Origin: Aureivirga sp. CE67
Lineage (GTDB): Bacteria > Bacteroidota > Bacteroidia > Flavobacteriales > Flavobacteriaceae
Assembly: GCF_015767245.1 (NCBI RefSeq)
Contig: NZ_JADOTV010000031.1
Coordinates: 1 to 32,703 of the forward strand
Direction of reading: 5' to 3'
DNA: 32,703 nucleotides
Part shown: positions 16,854-23,181 of the stretch, in pieces
Position numbering within the stretch: the first letter of the stretch is position 1
Layout of the letters: the number at the start of each line of letters is the position of its first letter
Position numbers and translations under genes: made by a program
The notes under the pieces: model-generated
Database searches by the model: none
Seen by the model: only the letters and a program-made list of their open reading frames with translations
What the model was told of the DNA's origin: nothing

Positions 16854-17055
16854 GATTCTTTATGTTTTTTATTTTAAAATAGCATGACACTATTTTAGAA
16901 ATCCTTATTCTTATAAATTTAATCAAAAGATTTTCAACTTCTTACAAAAATTTAAATTAAAAAACTGATAATTTATATTTAACGAATAAAGAGTTTTGTT
17001 TTTGTTAATTGGTTAAATGAAAAGTTTTGGTAAATTCATTTATTGGGGTTAATTG
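16854..17055 (-). other. Leader region of the TOMM enzyme operon
   Basis: About 200 bp of AT-rich DNA between the P1 terminator and the SagC-like gene. No TetR-type box and no good TAnnTTTG promoter element is seen. The enzyme operon is thus either driven by a non-consensus promoter or by readthrough of the P1 terminator. Confidence 0.4.
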
Positions 17056-17096
17056 AAAAAAGGCCAACCCTTTATTGATTAATAAAGAGTTAAGCC
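17056..17096 (-). terminator. Terminator after precursor gene P1
   Basis: On the minus strand GGGCTTAACTCTTTATT pairs imperfectly with AATAAAGGGTTGGCC, followed by six T. It lies between P1 and the SagC-like gene. Partial readthrough would give much peptide mRNA and little enzyme mRNA. Confidence 0.75.
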
Positions 17097-17150
17097 CAAA
17101 GTTTTTACGTATCCTAATATTAGGACACAAACTTACTTTGCTCCTAAATG

Positions 17151-17258
17151 TTATGTATTAACTGATACACAACAAGAACAACAACAAGAACAACAACATC
17201 CTGCTGCTGCTACCATCTCATTTGAAAATGGCATTTCTGTAAGCTGCTTGATTTTCAT
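17151..17258 (-). CDS. TOMM precursor peptide P1 (diverged copy)
   Basis: A 35-residue precursor. The leader MKIKQLTEMPFSNEMVAAAG is followed by the core CCCSCCCSCC and the tail VSVNT. It is the most diverged of six paralogues: positions 9-13 read MPFSN instead of NAFGG and the core is followed by Val instead of Phe. Phe11, Glu14-Met15-Val16 and the AAAG junction are kept, so the same machinery should process it. It lies nearest to the SagC-like gene, behind the terminator of P2 and with its own terminator. The core resembles that of streptolysin S (a Cys-rich block ending CCF). Confidence 0.88.
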   Translation of the reverse strand: MKIKQLTEMPFSNEMVAAAGCCCSCCCSCCVSVNT

Positions 17259-17596
17259 TTTACTAAATTTTAAATGGTTAATATTAATTTTTAACTTGTG
17301 AGTTTTCAAAATTTAAAAACCCTAAAACATGTCTTAAATAAATTTCTAATTATTTAATTTTTGGACACTTAAAATTAGAATCATGCAATTTATTTCACAA
17401 ATTTTTAACAGTAAAATTTTAAGCTTTACTTAATTTTTATATAATACGTTTTATTTTAACTTTTTATACTAATTATTTTTTTAAATAATAACTATTTAAT
17501 ACACAATTCATTATTCTGAATACATTTCAAAAGTTTTTCTTGTATTTTTCATTTCATTTCATATTTTATAGTAACTGGACAATTACAATAAAAAAA
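17259..17596 (-). other. Intergenic region between P2 terminator and P1
   Basis: About 340 bp, very AT-rich. No ORF, no TetR-type box and no clear promoter element. The 20 bases in front of the P1 start match those in front of the other precursor genes (CATTTAAAATTTAGTAAA). Confidence 0.4.
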
Positions 17597-17620
17597 GCCT
17601 TATTCAATTAAGAATAAGGC
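17590..17620 (-). terminator. Terminator after precursor gene P2
   Basis: GCCTTATTC (17597-17605) pairs perfectly with GAATAAGGC (17612-17620) around a 6-base loop. On the minus strand it is followed by TTTTTTTATTG. It ends the P4-P3-P2 module. Confidence 0.88.
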
Positions 17621-17661
17621 CTATTATATAAATGGTTCTATTATGTTTTTTATTATTTATA

Positions 17662-17769
17662 TTAAGTACTTACTGTAAAGCAGCAAGAACAACAACATGA
17701 ACAACAGCATCCTGCAGCAGCTACCATTTCTCCTCCGAATGCATTTTCTGTAAGCTGATTGATTTTCAT
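17662..17769 (-). CDS. TOMM precursor peptide P2
   Basis: A 35-residue precursor: MKINQLTENAFGGEMVAAAG, core CCCSCCCSCC, tail FTVST. Last of the three-peptide module. The final residues (ST) differ from the NA of P3-P6; the leader is the same. Predicted cleavage is at the AAAG junction. Eight Cys and two Ser in a row can be cyclised. Confidence 0.92.
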   Translation of the reverse strand: MKINQLTENAFGGEMVAAAGCCCSCCCSCCFTVST

Positions 17770-17825
17770 GATTTCTAGAATTTTAAATGTTTTATAATTA
17801 ATTCAACTTTCTATGTTATTCAAGA

Positions 17826-17933
17826 TTATGCATTCACTGTGAAACAACAAGTACAACAACATGAACAACAACATCCAGCAGCAGCTACCATTTCTCCTCC
17901 GAATGCATTCTCTGTTAACTGATTAATTTTCAT
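17826..17933 (-). CDS. TOMM precursor peptide P3
   Basis: A 35-residue precursor with the same leader as P2 and the core CCCSCCCTCC followed by FTVNA. Thr replaces the second Ser, so that ring would become a methyloxazole. It is 56 bp from P2 and 68 bp from P4, and shares the conserved 20-base segment before the start codon (CATTTAAATTCAAGAAAA). Confidence 0.92.
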   Translation of the reverse strand: MKINQLTENAFGGEMVAAAGCCCSCCCTCCFTVNA

Positions 17934-18001
17934 TTTTCTTGAATTTAAATGGTTATATTTATTAGTCTTCGTTATCTTTTAAAAAATCTTACTTAATTAG
18001 A

Positions 18002-18109
18002 TTAAGCATTCACTGTAAAACAACATGTACAACAACATGAACAACAACATCCAGCAGCAGCTACCATTTCTCCTCCGAACGCATTCTCTGTTAACTGATT
18101 AATTTTCAT
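18002..18109 (-). CDS. TOMM precursor peptide P4
   Basis: A 35-residue precursor identical in protein sequence to P3 (core CCCSCCCTCC, tail FTVNA) but different at several synonymous codons, which argues for selection on the peptide. It is the first gene of the three-peptide module, about 140 bp downstream of the promoter with the TetR-type box at 18256. Confidence 0.93.
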   Translation of the reverse strand: MKINQLTENAFGGEMVAAAGCCCSCCCTCCFTVNA

Positions 18110-18166
18110 GATTTCTAGAATTTAAATGATTAAACTTATTTTAGCTTTTGTATTATATATTTTGAA

Positions 18167-18184
18167 TATGACCAGTCGTCTTAA
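18167..18184 (-). promoter_or_regulatory. TetR-type box A2 (downstream operator)
   Basis: TATGACCAGTCGTCTTAA differs at one base from the boxes at 18256 and 19381. It lies in the transcribed leader of the P4-P3-P2 module, 89 bp from the upstream box. It has no good -7 element, so it may serve as a second operator for looping or roadblock. Confidence 0.7.
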
Positions 18185-18249
18185 TTTTGATCTTAAAAAA
18201 ATGATTTAATTAAGACACTAAATCATACATCTATTTCAATTTTACACTA

Positions 18250-18281
18250 CAAAGTTATGACCGGTCGTCTTAAAAATCAAA
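18250..18281 (-). promoter_or_regulatory. Promoter of the P4-P3-P2 module with TetR-type box A1
   Basis: On the minus strand TTTG (18281-18278), 20 bp spacer, TAACTTTG (18257-18250): a perfect Bacteroidota promoter. The box TATGACCGGTCGTCTTAA (18256-18273, plus-strand reading) fills the spacer, so a bound regulator would block RNA polymerase. The regulators encoded at 19604-20780 are the obvious candidates. Confidence 0.8.
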
Positions 18282-18596
18282 TCTACAAATGTGTTTGTGA
18301 TAATTTTAACCCAATAATAATTTTAATATTATAAATTAACCTGGATTTAAGTAAATATTCAATAAAACTTACAAATATTGAATTATTGATGAAGTTTTTA
18401 AATTCACTACTTTTTTTGATTATATTTTTTATTCTATTTAAGATTATTTTAAGAATAAAAAGGGGTCGTAAATAGGTTTTAAGAATTCTTAACCATAGAA
18501 GAAGTATTCTAGCTTTTGTTTTTAACAGAAAAGAAGAATTTATTTACACTTTCCCCTAAAATAAGAAACTACCTCGAAAATCAATCAGCACAAAAA
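18282..18596. other. Intergenic region upstream of the P4-P3-P2 promoter
   Basis: About 315 bp of AT-rich DNA between the P4-P3-P2 promoter and the P5 terminator. No ORF, no further TetR-type box and no element I can name. Confidence 0.4.
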
Positions 18597-18620
18597 AACC
18601 TCACCATTACAAGTGAGGTT
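18591..18620 (-). terminator. Terminator of the P6-P5 module
   Basis: AACCTCAC (18597-18604) pairs with GTGAGGTT (18613-18620) around CATTACAA. On the minus strand it is followed by seven T. It lies about 230 bp after P5; the MITE-like copy 2 sits in between and probably pushed it away. Confidence 0.85.
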
Positions 18621-18681
18621 TATATATTTTATAAGTTCAACATTTTATTATAATACATAATTCATTTGTCTTGGAGTTATA

Positions 18682-18846
18682 GAACTCAATTAGACATTTT
18701 TATCAAAACAAAGAGTTTTATCTGATGTTTATTAATGGTGTGGGAAAAATATTTTTAGCATAGCAAAAGCTATGGTTAAATATTTTTACAAGCCAGTGAT
18801 GAACATGCTTAAAACGAATTTTGAATAAAAAAGTTTATTTGAGTTC
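18682..18846 (-). mobile_element. MITE-like element, copy 2
   Basis: 165 bp, inverted relative to copy 1. Read on the minus strand it starts GAACTCAAATAAAC and ends GTCTAATTGAGTTC (11 of 14 positions complementary). The internal hairpin 18745-18787 keeps CCATAGC/GCTATG. The outer stem differs from copy 1 on both arms in a way that keeps much of the pairing. It begins one base after the TAG stop of P5. Confidence 0.7.
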
Positions 18847-18847
18847 A

Positions 18848-18955
18848 CTATGCGTTTACAGTGAAACAACATGAACAACAACAAGAACAACAGCATCCTG
18901 CAGCAGCTACCATTTCTCCTCCGAATGCATTTTCTGTAAGCTGATTGATTTTCAT
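18848..18955 (-). CDS. TOMM precursor peptide P5
   Basis: A 35-residue precursor with the common leader, core CCCSCCCSCC and tail FTVNA. Its stop is TAG whereas all the others use TAA. The MITE-like element starts one base later, so the insertion may have altered the stop codon without harming the peptide. Second gene of the P6-P5 module. Confidence 0.92.
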   Translation of the reverse strand: MKINQLTENAFGGEMVAAAGCCCSCCCSCCFTVNA

Positions 18956-19004
18956 TTTATTAGAATTTGAATGATTAATAATTTAGTTTTTTGTGTTTAA
19001 GTTA

Positions 19005-19112
19005 TTATGCATTTACTGTGAAACAGCAAGAACAACAACATGAACAACAGCATCCTGCAGCAGCTACCATTTCTCCCCCGAATGCATTTTCTGTTAACTG
19101 ATTGATTTTCAT
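19005..19112 (-). CDS. TOMM precursor peptide P6
   Basis: A 35-residue precursor identical in protein sequence to P5 (core CCCSCCCSCC, tail FTVNA), with different synonymous codons. First gene of the P6-P5 module, about 260 bp downstream of the promoter with a TetR-type box at 19381. Confidence 0.92.
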   Translation of the reverse strand: MKINQLTENAFGGEMVAAAGCCCSCCCSCCFTVNA

Positions 19113-19302
19113 TTGAATTTGAATTTTAAGGTTAATAATTGTTTTCTTAGTCTATTTTGAAGTCCTTTTCAGAGTGCATAGTATTACTATGGACGAAGAA
19201 AAAGACAAGAAAGAGCTTTTAAGAAGTGAATAAAAGTTTTTGAAAGAACTTCAAATAGGCTTCAAGTTTTTATATATGAAATTTTGTTCCTATTTTCATT
19301 TA

Positions 19303-19320
19303 TATGACCAATCGTCTTAT
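19303..19320 (-). promoter_or_regulatory. TetR-type box B2 (downstream operator)
   Basis: TATGACCAATCGTCTTAT, 78 bp from box B1, in the leader of the P6-P5 module. Same two-box arrangement as upstream of P4. Confidence 0.65.
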
Positions 19321-19374
19321 TCTAATTCAAAAAAATATAACTAACTGATTATTATCTTTTTATTTCTGACATTA

Positions 19375-19406
19375 CAAATTTATGACCGGTCGTCTTAAAT
19401 GACAAA
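19375..19406 (-). promoter_or_regulatory. Promoter of the P6-P5 module with TetR-type box B1
   Basis: On the minus strand TTTG (19406-19403), 20 bp spacer, TAAATTTG (19382-19375). The box TATGACCGGTCGTCTTAA at 19381-19398 is identical to box A1 and sits in the spacer at the same distance from both promoter elements. Confidence 0.8.
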
Positions 19407-19603
19407 CAAAAAACAAACTTTATGATTTATTTAATTAATTTTTGTAAGTAATATATTTTTTTAATAAAAATTAAAAATAAAACACAGAAATATTTCATAA
19501 ATAGAAAATATTATTCAAACACAAGAAAAATCACGTTTTTTGTTTAGAAAAAATATCTTATTTATTAATATTTTTTTAACAAATACACTGAAAAATATAT
19601 AAT

Positions 19604-20212
19604 CTAGGAAGGTTTGTCAGCGATTAAATCTTCTTGAAGAAACTTCATAAAGTTCAATAACGGCTTACTATCTTTAAGAAGTTTTGCTTTGGTCATAGAA
19701 CCACGAACGATTGCATCAACAATAATTACCAATTCGTCTATTTCCAAATCACTATTTAATCTATTCTCTTTTCTTAAAATTGAAAAAGCTTCTACCAAAG
19801 CTTCATCTCTTTTGGTAAATGCTTCATTAAGTTTTTGTCTAAATTTTTCACTTTGATTGTAAATATCTAAAGCCAAAACACTCACGAAACACTCTTTGGT
19901 AAATTCATAAGAACTAAAATATTCAATGTATTTCTGAAATAAATTGATCAATCTTATCTTTTGGTCTTTTTCGTGCCCATCTAGGCTAACTACAATTTTT
20001 ATATACAAATTCAAGGCTTTTAAAGCAAAATCACTTTTAGATTTAAAATGATTGTAAAAAGAACCTTTAGGTAAATCAGAAGCCGCCATGATTTCTTGAA
20101 TACTAGAATGTTCATAGCCTTTTTGCCAAATGACACTAATTCCATTGAAAAGAATTTTCTCCTCAATATCTAAATCCATTCCATAATATGTATGTGCATT
20201 TTCTTTACGCAT
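19604..20212 (-). CDS. TetR family regulator 1 of the TOMM cluster
   Basis: A 202-residue regulator. The helix-turn-helix lies at about 35-58 with the DLPKGSFYNHFKSKSDF recognition signature; the C-terminal ligand-binding domain is all-helical and not recognisable. Its start overlaps the stop of the second regulator gene by 8 bp (ATGCGTAA), so both are made together. It resembles its neighbour closely in the DNA-binding half. Two regulators that are co-translated and share one type of box could form a heterodimer or respond to two signals. The probable targets are the five boxes at 18167-20808. Confidence 0.9.
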   Translation of the reverse strand: MRKENAHTYYGMDLDIEEKILFNGISVIWQKGYEHSSIQEIMAASDLPKGSFYNHFKSKSDFALKALNLYIKIVVSLDGHEKDQKIRLINLFQKYIEYFSSYEFTKECFVSVLALDIYNQSEKFRQKLNEAFTKRDEALVEAFSILRKENRLNSDLEIDELVIIVDAIVRGSMTKAKLLKDSKPLLNFMKFLQEDLIADKPS

Positions 20213-20780
20213 CTTTAATCAAATTATTAAAAAGAAATTTCATAAAAACTTCAAACGGTTTATTATTCTTCATGATTTTTGCACGAATCATCACTCCTCT
20301 TAAACCAGAATCTATTAGATCAATAAAATCTTCTGTATCCAGATGTGTTTTTAACCTATGCTCTTTTCCAAGCATTTCATAAATATCAAACATTAAGAGC
20401 TTTTTGTTGTAGACAATATTTTTAGTGACTTTTCTAAAAGTATCATTTTGAGCATTTACTTCATGACACATCACATTTGTAAGACATTCATTTTTAAAAT
20501 TACTTCCAACAAAAAAAGCAATATGTTGCTCGTAAATTTTTTCTAATCTCTTTTTTAAATCAAGATCTTTATGATCATAAGAAAGAATTATTTTCTTGTA
20601 AAGATTTACCAATTCGAGAACAAATTCGTCTTTACTCCTGAAATAATTATAAAAAGAACCTTTTGGTAAATCTACAGAACTGGTGATTTCGCTAATACTT
20701 GTAGCCTCAATTCCACGTTCACAAACCAGAGCCATTCCGGCATTTAAAAGTTTCTCTTTATTTTGATTTTTCCGTGCCAT
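20205..20780 (-). CDS. TetR family regulator 2 of the TOMM cluster
   Basis: A 191-residue regulator starting MARKNQNKEKLLNAGMALV, a typical TetR opening. The helix-turn-helix is at about 24-48 (SISEITSSVDLPKGSFYNYF). The ATG follows a predicted -7 element by only four bases, so the mRNA should be leaderless or nearly so. A box of the same type as in the peptide promoters overlaps this promoter, indicating autoregulation. It is the first gene of the two-gene regulator operon. Confidence 0.9.
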   Translation of the reverse strand: MARKNQNKEKLLNAGMALVCERGIEATSISEITSSVDLPKGSFYNYFRSKDEFVLELVNLYKKIILSYDHKDLDLKKRLEKIYEQHIAFFVGSNFKNECLTNVMCHEVNAQNDTFRKVTKNIVYNKKLLMFDIYEMLGKEHRLKTHLDTEDFIDLIDSGLRGVMIRAKIMKNNKPFEVFMKFLFNNLIKDA

Positions 20781-20784
20781 GATA

Positions 20785-20815
20785 TAAAGATATGACCATT
20801 CACCTTAAAACCAAT
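20785..20815 (-). promoter_or_regulatory. Promoter and TetR-type box in front of the tetR pair
   Basis: On the minus strand ATTG (20815-20812), 19 bp spacer, TATCTTTA (20792-20785), then TATC and the ATG. The box TATGACCATTCACCTTAA (20791-20808) is a weaker relative of boxes A1 and B1 (14 of 18 bases) in the same place of the promoter. A weaker operator for autoregulation is plausible. Confidence 0.65.
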
Positions 20816-20940
20816 ACATAAAACAAAATATAACTACTGATTATCAGAAATTTAACTTTTACTTTAGAAATTTATTATGCATAAATTTTAGTTTATAGTC
20901 ATTATAAGCATCTTTATTATACTTTCTCGACTAAACTTTG

Positions 20941-20948
20941 TAAATTTG
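20941..20948 (+). promoter_or_regulatory. Predicted -7 element of lipA
   Basis: TAAATTTG fits TAnnTTTG and lies 28 bp before the lipA ATG. The -33 region is weak. Confidence 0.4.
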
Positions 20949-20975
20949 TGCCTTCAAATCATTAAGGATATTAAT

Positions 20976-21842
20976 ATGTCAGAAACTGTAACTAGTACTA
21001 AGACAAAAAAACCAAAATGGCTACGTGTAAAGCTGCCTGTTGGTAAAAAATATACGGAACTTAGAGGATTAGTAGATAAATATAAATTAAATACAATTTG
21101 TACAAGTGGAAGTTGTCCTAATATGGGAGAATGTTGGGGAGAAGGAACTGCAACATTCATGATTTTAGGAAACGTTTGTACACGTTCATGTGGTTTCTGT
21201 GGGGTTCAGACTGGAAGACCGGAAACTGTAGAATGGGATGAACCAGAAAAAGTAGCTCGTTCTATCAAATTAATGGATATCAAACATGCTGTATTAACTT
21301 CAGTTGATAGAGATGATTTGAAAGATGGAGGATCTATTATTTGGGCAGAAACTATTAAGGCAATTCGTCGTTCTAGTCCAAACACAACTTTAGAAACACT
21401 TATTCCAGATTTTCAAGGAATCGAAAGAAATATTGACCGTTTGATCGAAGCTGCTCCAGAGGTAATTTCTCACAACATGGAAACTGTTCGTAGACTTACT
21501 CGTGAGGTTCGTATTCAAGCAAAATATGATAGAAGTTTAGAAGTTTTACGTTATATCAAAGAAAACGGACAACGTAGAACAAAGTCAGGAATCATGTTAG
21601 GTTTAGGAGAAACAGAAGAAGAAGTAATCCAAACAATGCGTGATTTACGTGATGCAAAAGTGGATATTGTAACCATTGGTCAATACTTACAACCAACGAA
21701 AAAACATTTACCTGTAAAAGAGTTTATCACTCCAGAACAGTTTAAAAAATATGAGGAAATAGGAAAAGAAATGGGCTTCAGACACGTTGAAAGTGGTGCT
21801 TTAGTTCGTTCTTCTTATAAAGCTCAAAAACATTTAGATTAG
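20976..21842 (+). CDS. lipA: Lipoyl synthase
   Basis: A 288-residue radical SAM enzyme that inserts two sulfurs into octanoyl groups on lipoyl domains. The auxiliary iron-sulfur cluster motif is in [12 protein letters not shown] (about 40-51). The radical SAM CX3CX2C is in CTRSCGFC (about 66-73). The C-terminal RSSYKAQ holds the Arg-Ser-Ser ending that ligates the auxiliary cluster. I chose the ATG at 20976, preceded by AAGGATATTAAT; an upstream in-frame TTG at 20946 would overlap the promoter. Housekeeping gene at the border of the TOMM cluster, which suggests that the cluster was inserted beside lipA. Confidence 0.97.
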   Translation: MSETVTSTKTKKPKWLRVKLPVGKKYTELRGLVDKYKLNTICTSGSCPNMGECWGEGTATFMILGNVCTRSCGFCGVQTGRPETVEWDEPEKVARSIKLMDIKHAVLTSVDRDDLKDGGSIIWAETIKAIRRSSPNTTLETLIPDFQGIERNIDRLIEAAPEVISHNMETVRRLTREVRIQAKYDRSLEVLRYIKENGQRRTKSGIMLGLGETEEEVIQTMRDLRDAKVDIVTIGQYLQPTKKHLPVKEFITPEQFKKYEEIGKEMGFRHVESGALVRSSYKAQKHLD

Positions 21843-21901
21843 TTTTTAGCTTATTCTTAACAACTTATATTCAAAAAAGCGATTATTTTTGCCTGTCTTT
21901 T

Positions 21902-21985
21902 AGATTAAAGTCAGTAAACTTTAATCTGATAAATTTTTGAATTAAATGTATGAAAGCGTTTCTTGGCTAGAAACGCTTTTTTTAT
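21902..21985 (+). terminator. lipA terminator region, two hairpins
   Basis: First hairpin AGATTAAAG/CTTTAATCT (21902-21928). Second hairpin AAAGCGTTTC (21953-21962) with GAAACGCTTT (21970-21979), followed by a T-run. The second is a classical terminator on the plus strand. Confidence 0.8.
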
Positions 21986-21995
21986 TGGGTTTTTA

Positions 21996-22676
21996 TCAAA
22001 TTTCTTTTATTGGTCTGTCGGAAAAATCAAATTCAAACTCCTCCTCTCCTACTTTTCTATGAATTATTTTTGTTGCAGTTTTAAACTTATAATAATAATA
22101 TAAATCTGAAATAGCTCTCAAAGTAATACAATTAGTTTTTGAAGCTAAATCCTTAAAATTTGCTTCATTATAATTTTTATACCAATCTTTATTAGTTTTT
22201 AAATTTTTAGCTATATAGTACTCTGCTTTTGCTTCAAAATTTAGGCCTGCATAATCTATTTGGGTAACAGAAGTAACCAAATGACAATCTTGATCTAAAA
22301 ACTTGGTATTTCCATTAAAAGAAAATTTAGTAGGCGAACTGTTTTTTGTAATATCAAGTTTTGATATAGTATCATTTACTTCTGAAATTTGATAAGAAGC
22401 TTCTTCCTCTAAATTCAAAATTCTTGTATATAATAATTTCCCTTTCGTATCATAAAATCTTTTTATTTCATTACCATTTTTAAAAAGCATTACTACTTTA
22501 GCTCCAGAACGATTTTGAATATCATCTTCTGACATTACTTCTGGAAAATTTGATTTATAAGTTAAATCATAATGAATTTCTCCTTCAAAATAATCTTCTT
22601 TTTGTGCTTTAGTTTCTAAACTGAAAAGCATTAAACAAAGGAAAAATAATAATTTATTAATTGTAATTTTCTTCAT
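21996..22676 (-). CDS. Secreted hypothetical protein, GLPGLI/DUF4412-like
   Basis: A 226-residue protein with a signal peptide (1-24, ending ETKAQ). The body is beta-rich: a EGEIHYDLTYKSNFP start, an MLFKNGNEIKRFYDTKGKLLYTR middle and a CHLVTSVTQIDYAGL stretch resemble the periplasmic GLPGLI/DUF4412-type families of Bacteroidota. No catalytic motif. It starts 9 bp behind the VOC gene and probably shares its transcript. Confidence 0.65.
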   Translation of the reverse strand: MKKITINKLLFFLCLMLFSLETKAQKEDYFEGEIHYDLTYKSNFPEVMSEDDIQNRSGAKVVMLFKNGNEIKRFYDTKGKLLYTRILNLEEEASYQISEVNDTISKLDITKNSSPTKFSFNGNTKFLDQDCHLVTSVTQIDYAGLNFEAKAEYYIAKNLKTNKDWYKNYNEANFKDLASKTNCITLRAISDLYYYYKFKTATKIIHRKVGEEEFEFDFSDRPIKEI

Positions 22677-22685
22677 ATTCTCTTA

Positions 22686-23063
22686 TTAATCAATTCTCCA
22701 AGGTGGATTTAATCTATTTTCTCCAGCAAAATATAAAATAATCTGATTTCCATCCACATCTTTTAATCTTGCTTCTCGCCAAAGCCATGGTTGATCGGTT
22801 GGCAACAAATCAAACTCCAAACCTCTTTCAATTAATTTATTCACTTCAACATCCAAATCTTCGATCTCAAAATAAACAGAAACTCCGTGTCCTTTTGGTA
22901 ACTCTTCTACTTGATGAATAGAAAATGTCGCACTACCATCAGGGCATTCAAAACGTGCATAATGTGGCAAAGCTTTCACGATAAGTTTTAAACCTAAAGT
23001 TTGATAAAAAGGAATAGATTTCTCTAAATTCAAAGAAGGAATGGTTACTTGGTTTAAATTCAT
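22686..23063 (-). CDS. VOC (glyoxalase/bleomycin-resistance fold) family protein
   Basis: A 125-residue protein with the VOC beta-alpha-beta-beta-beta repeat: SLEKSIPFYQTLGLKL-like opening (about 11-27), FEIEDLDVEVNKLIERG in the second half and KDVDGNQIILYF near the end. Substrate unknown; residues that could bind a metal (His7-equivalent, Glu) are not clearly placed. Co-directional with the secreted protein gene 9 bp downstream. Confidence 0.85.
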   Translation of the reverse strand: MNLNQVTIPSLNLEKSIPFYQTLGLKLIVKALPHYARFECPDGSATFSIHQVEELPKGHGVSVYFEIEDLDVEVNKLIERGLEFDLLPTDQPWLWREARLKDVDGNQIILYFAGENRLNPPWRID

Positions 23064-23106
23064 ACTTTCATTTTTTTATTCTACTAAAATAAAAAAACTA
23101 TGAAAT

Positions 23107-23153
23107 AAAAAAGCACCTTCATTTGATTTCTAATTTTCAAATAAAGATGCTTT
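23107..23153 (-). terminator. Terminator after the secreted protein gene at 23182
   Basis: AAAGCACCTTCATTTG (23110-23125) pairs with CAAATAAAGATGCTTT (23138-23153); on the minus strand a T-rich tract follows. Confidence 0.7.
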
Positions 23154-23181
23154 GTATTTTTAAAATAGTGACTTCGTAATT

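Larger units (their letters stand above)
8422..20780 (-). other. Streptolysin-S-like TOMM biosynthetic gene cluster
   Basis: All genes read on the minus strand in the order tetR-tetR, precursor peptides P6-P5, P4-P3-P2, P1, SagC-like, SagD-like, SagB-like, ABC ATPase, ABC permease, M50 protease, TPR lipoprotein, TonB receptor. From SagC on, the genes overlap or lie close together, apart from a 208-bp gap that holds a MITE-like element. The set contains the full azole synthetase (leader-binding protein, cyclodehydratase, dehydrogenase) and export, but no SagE-type CPBP protease and no SagF. Confidence 0.9.

Noticed and set aside
17151-17258. Precursors as lanthipeptides or methanobactin-type peptides
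   Set aside because: No lanthipeptide synthetase and no MbnB/MbnC-type genes are present; the SagB/C/D set points to azoles. A metal-carrier role remains possible but unsupported.
17151-19112. Repeated 108-bp units look like a tandem repeat or CRISPR-like array
   Set aside because: Each unit is an ORF with start, stop and conserved protein; the spacers are unequal and partly related, and there are no direct repeats of CRISPR size or cas genes.
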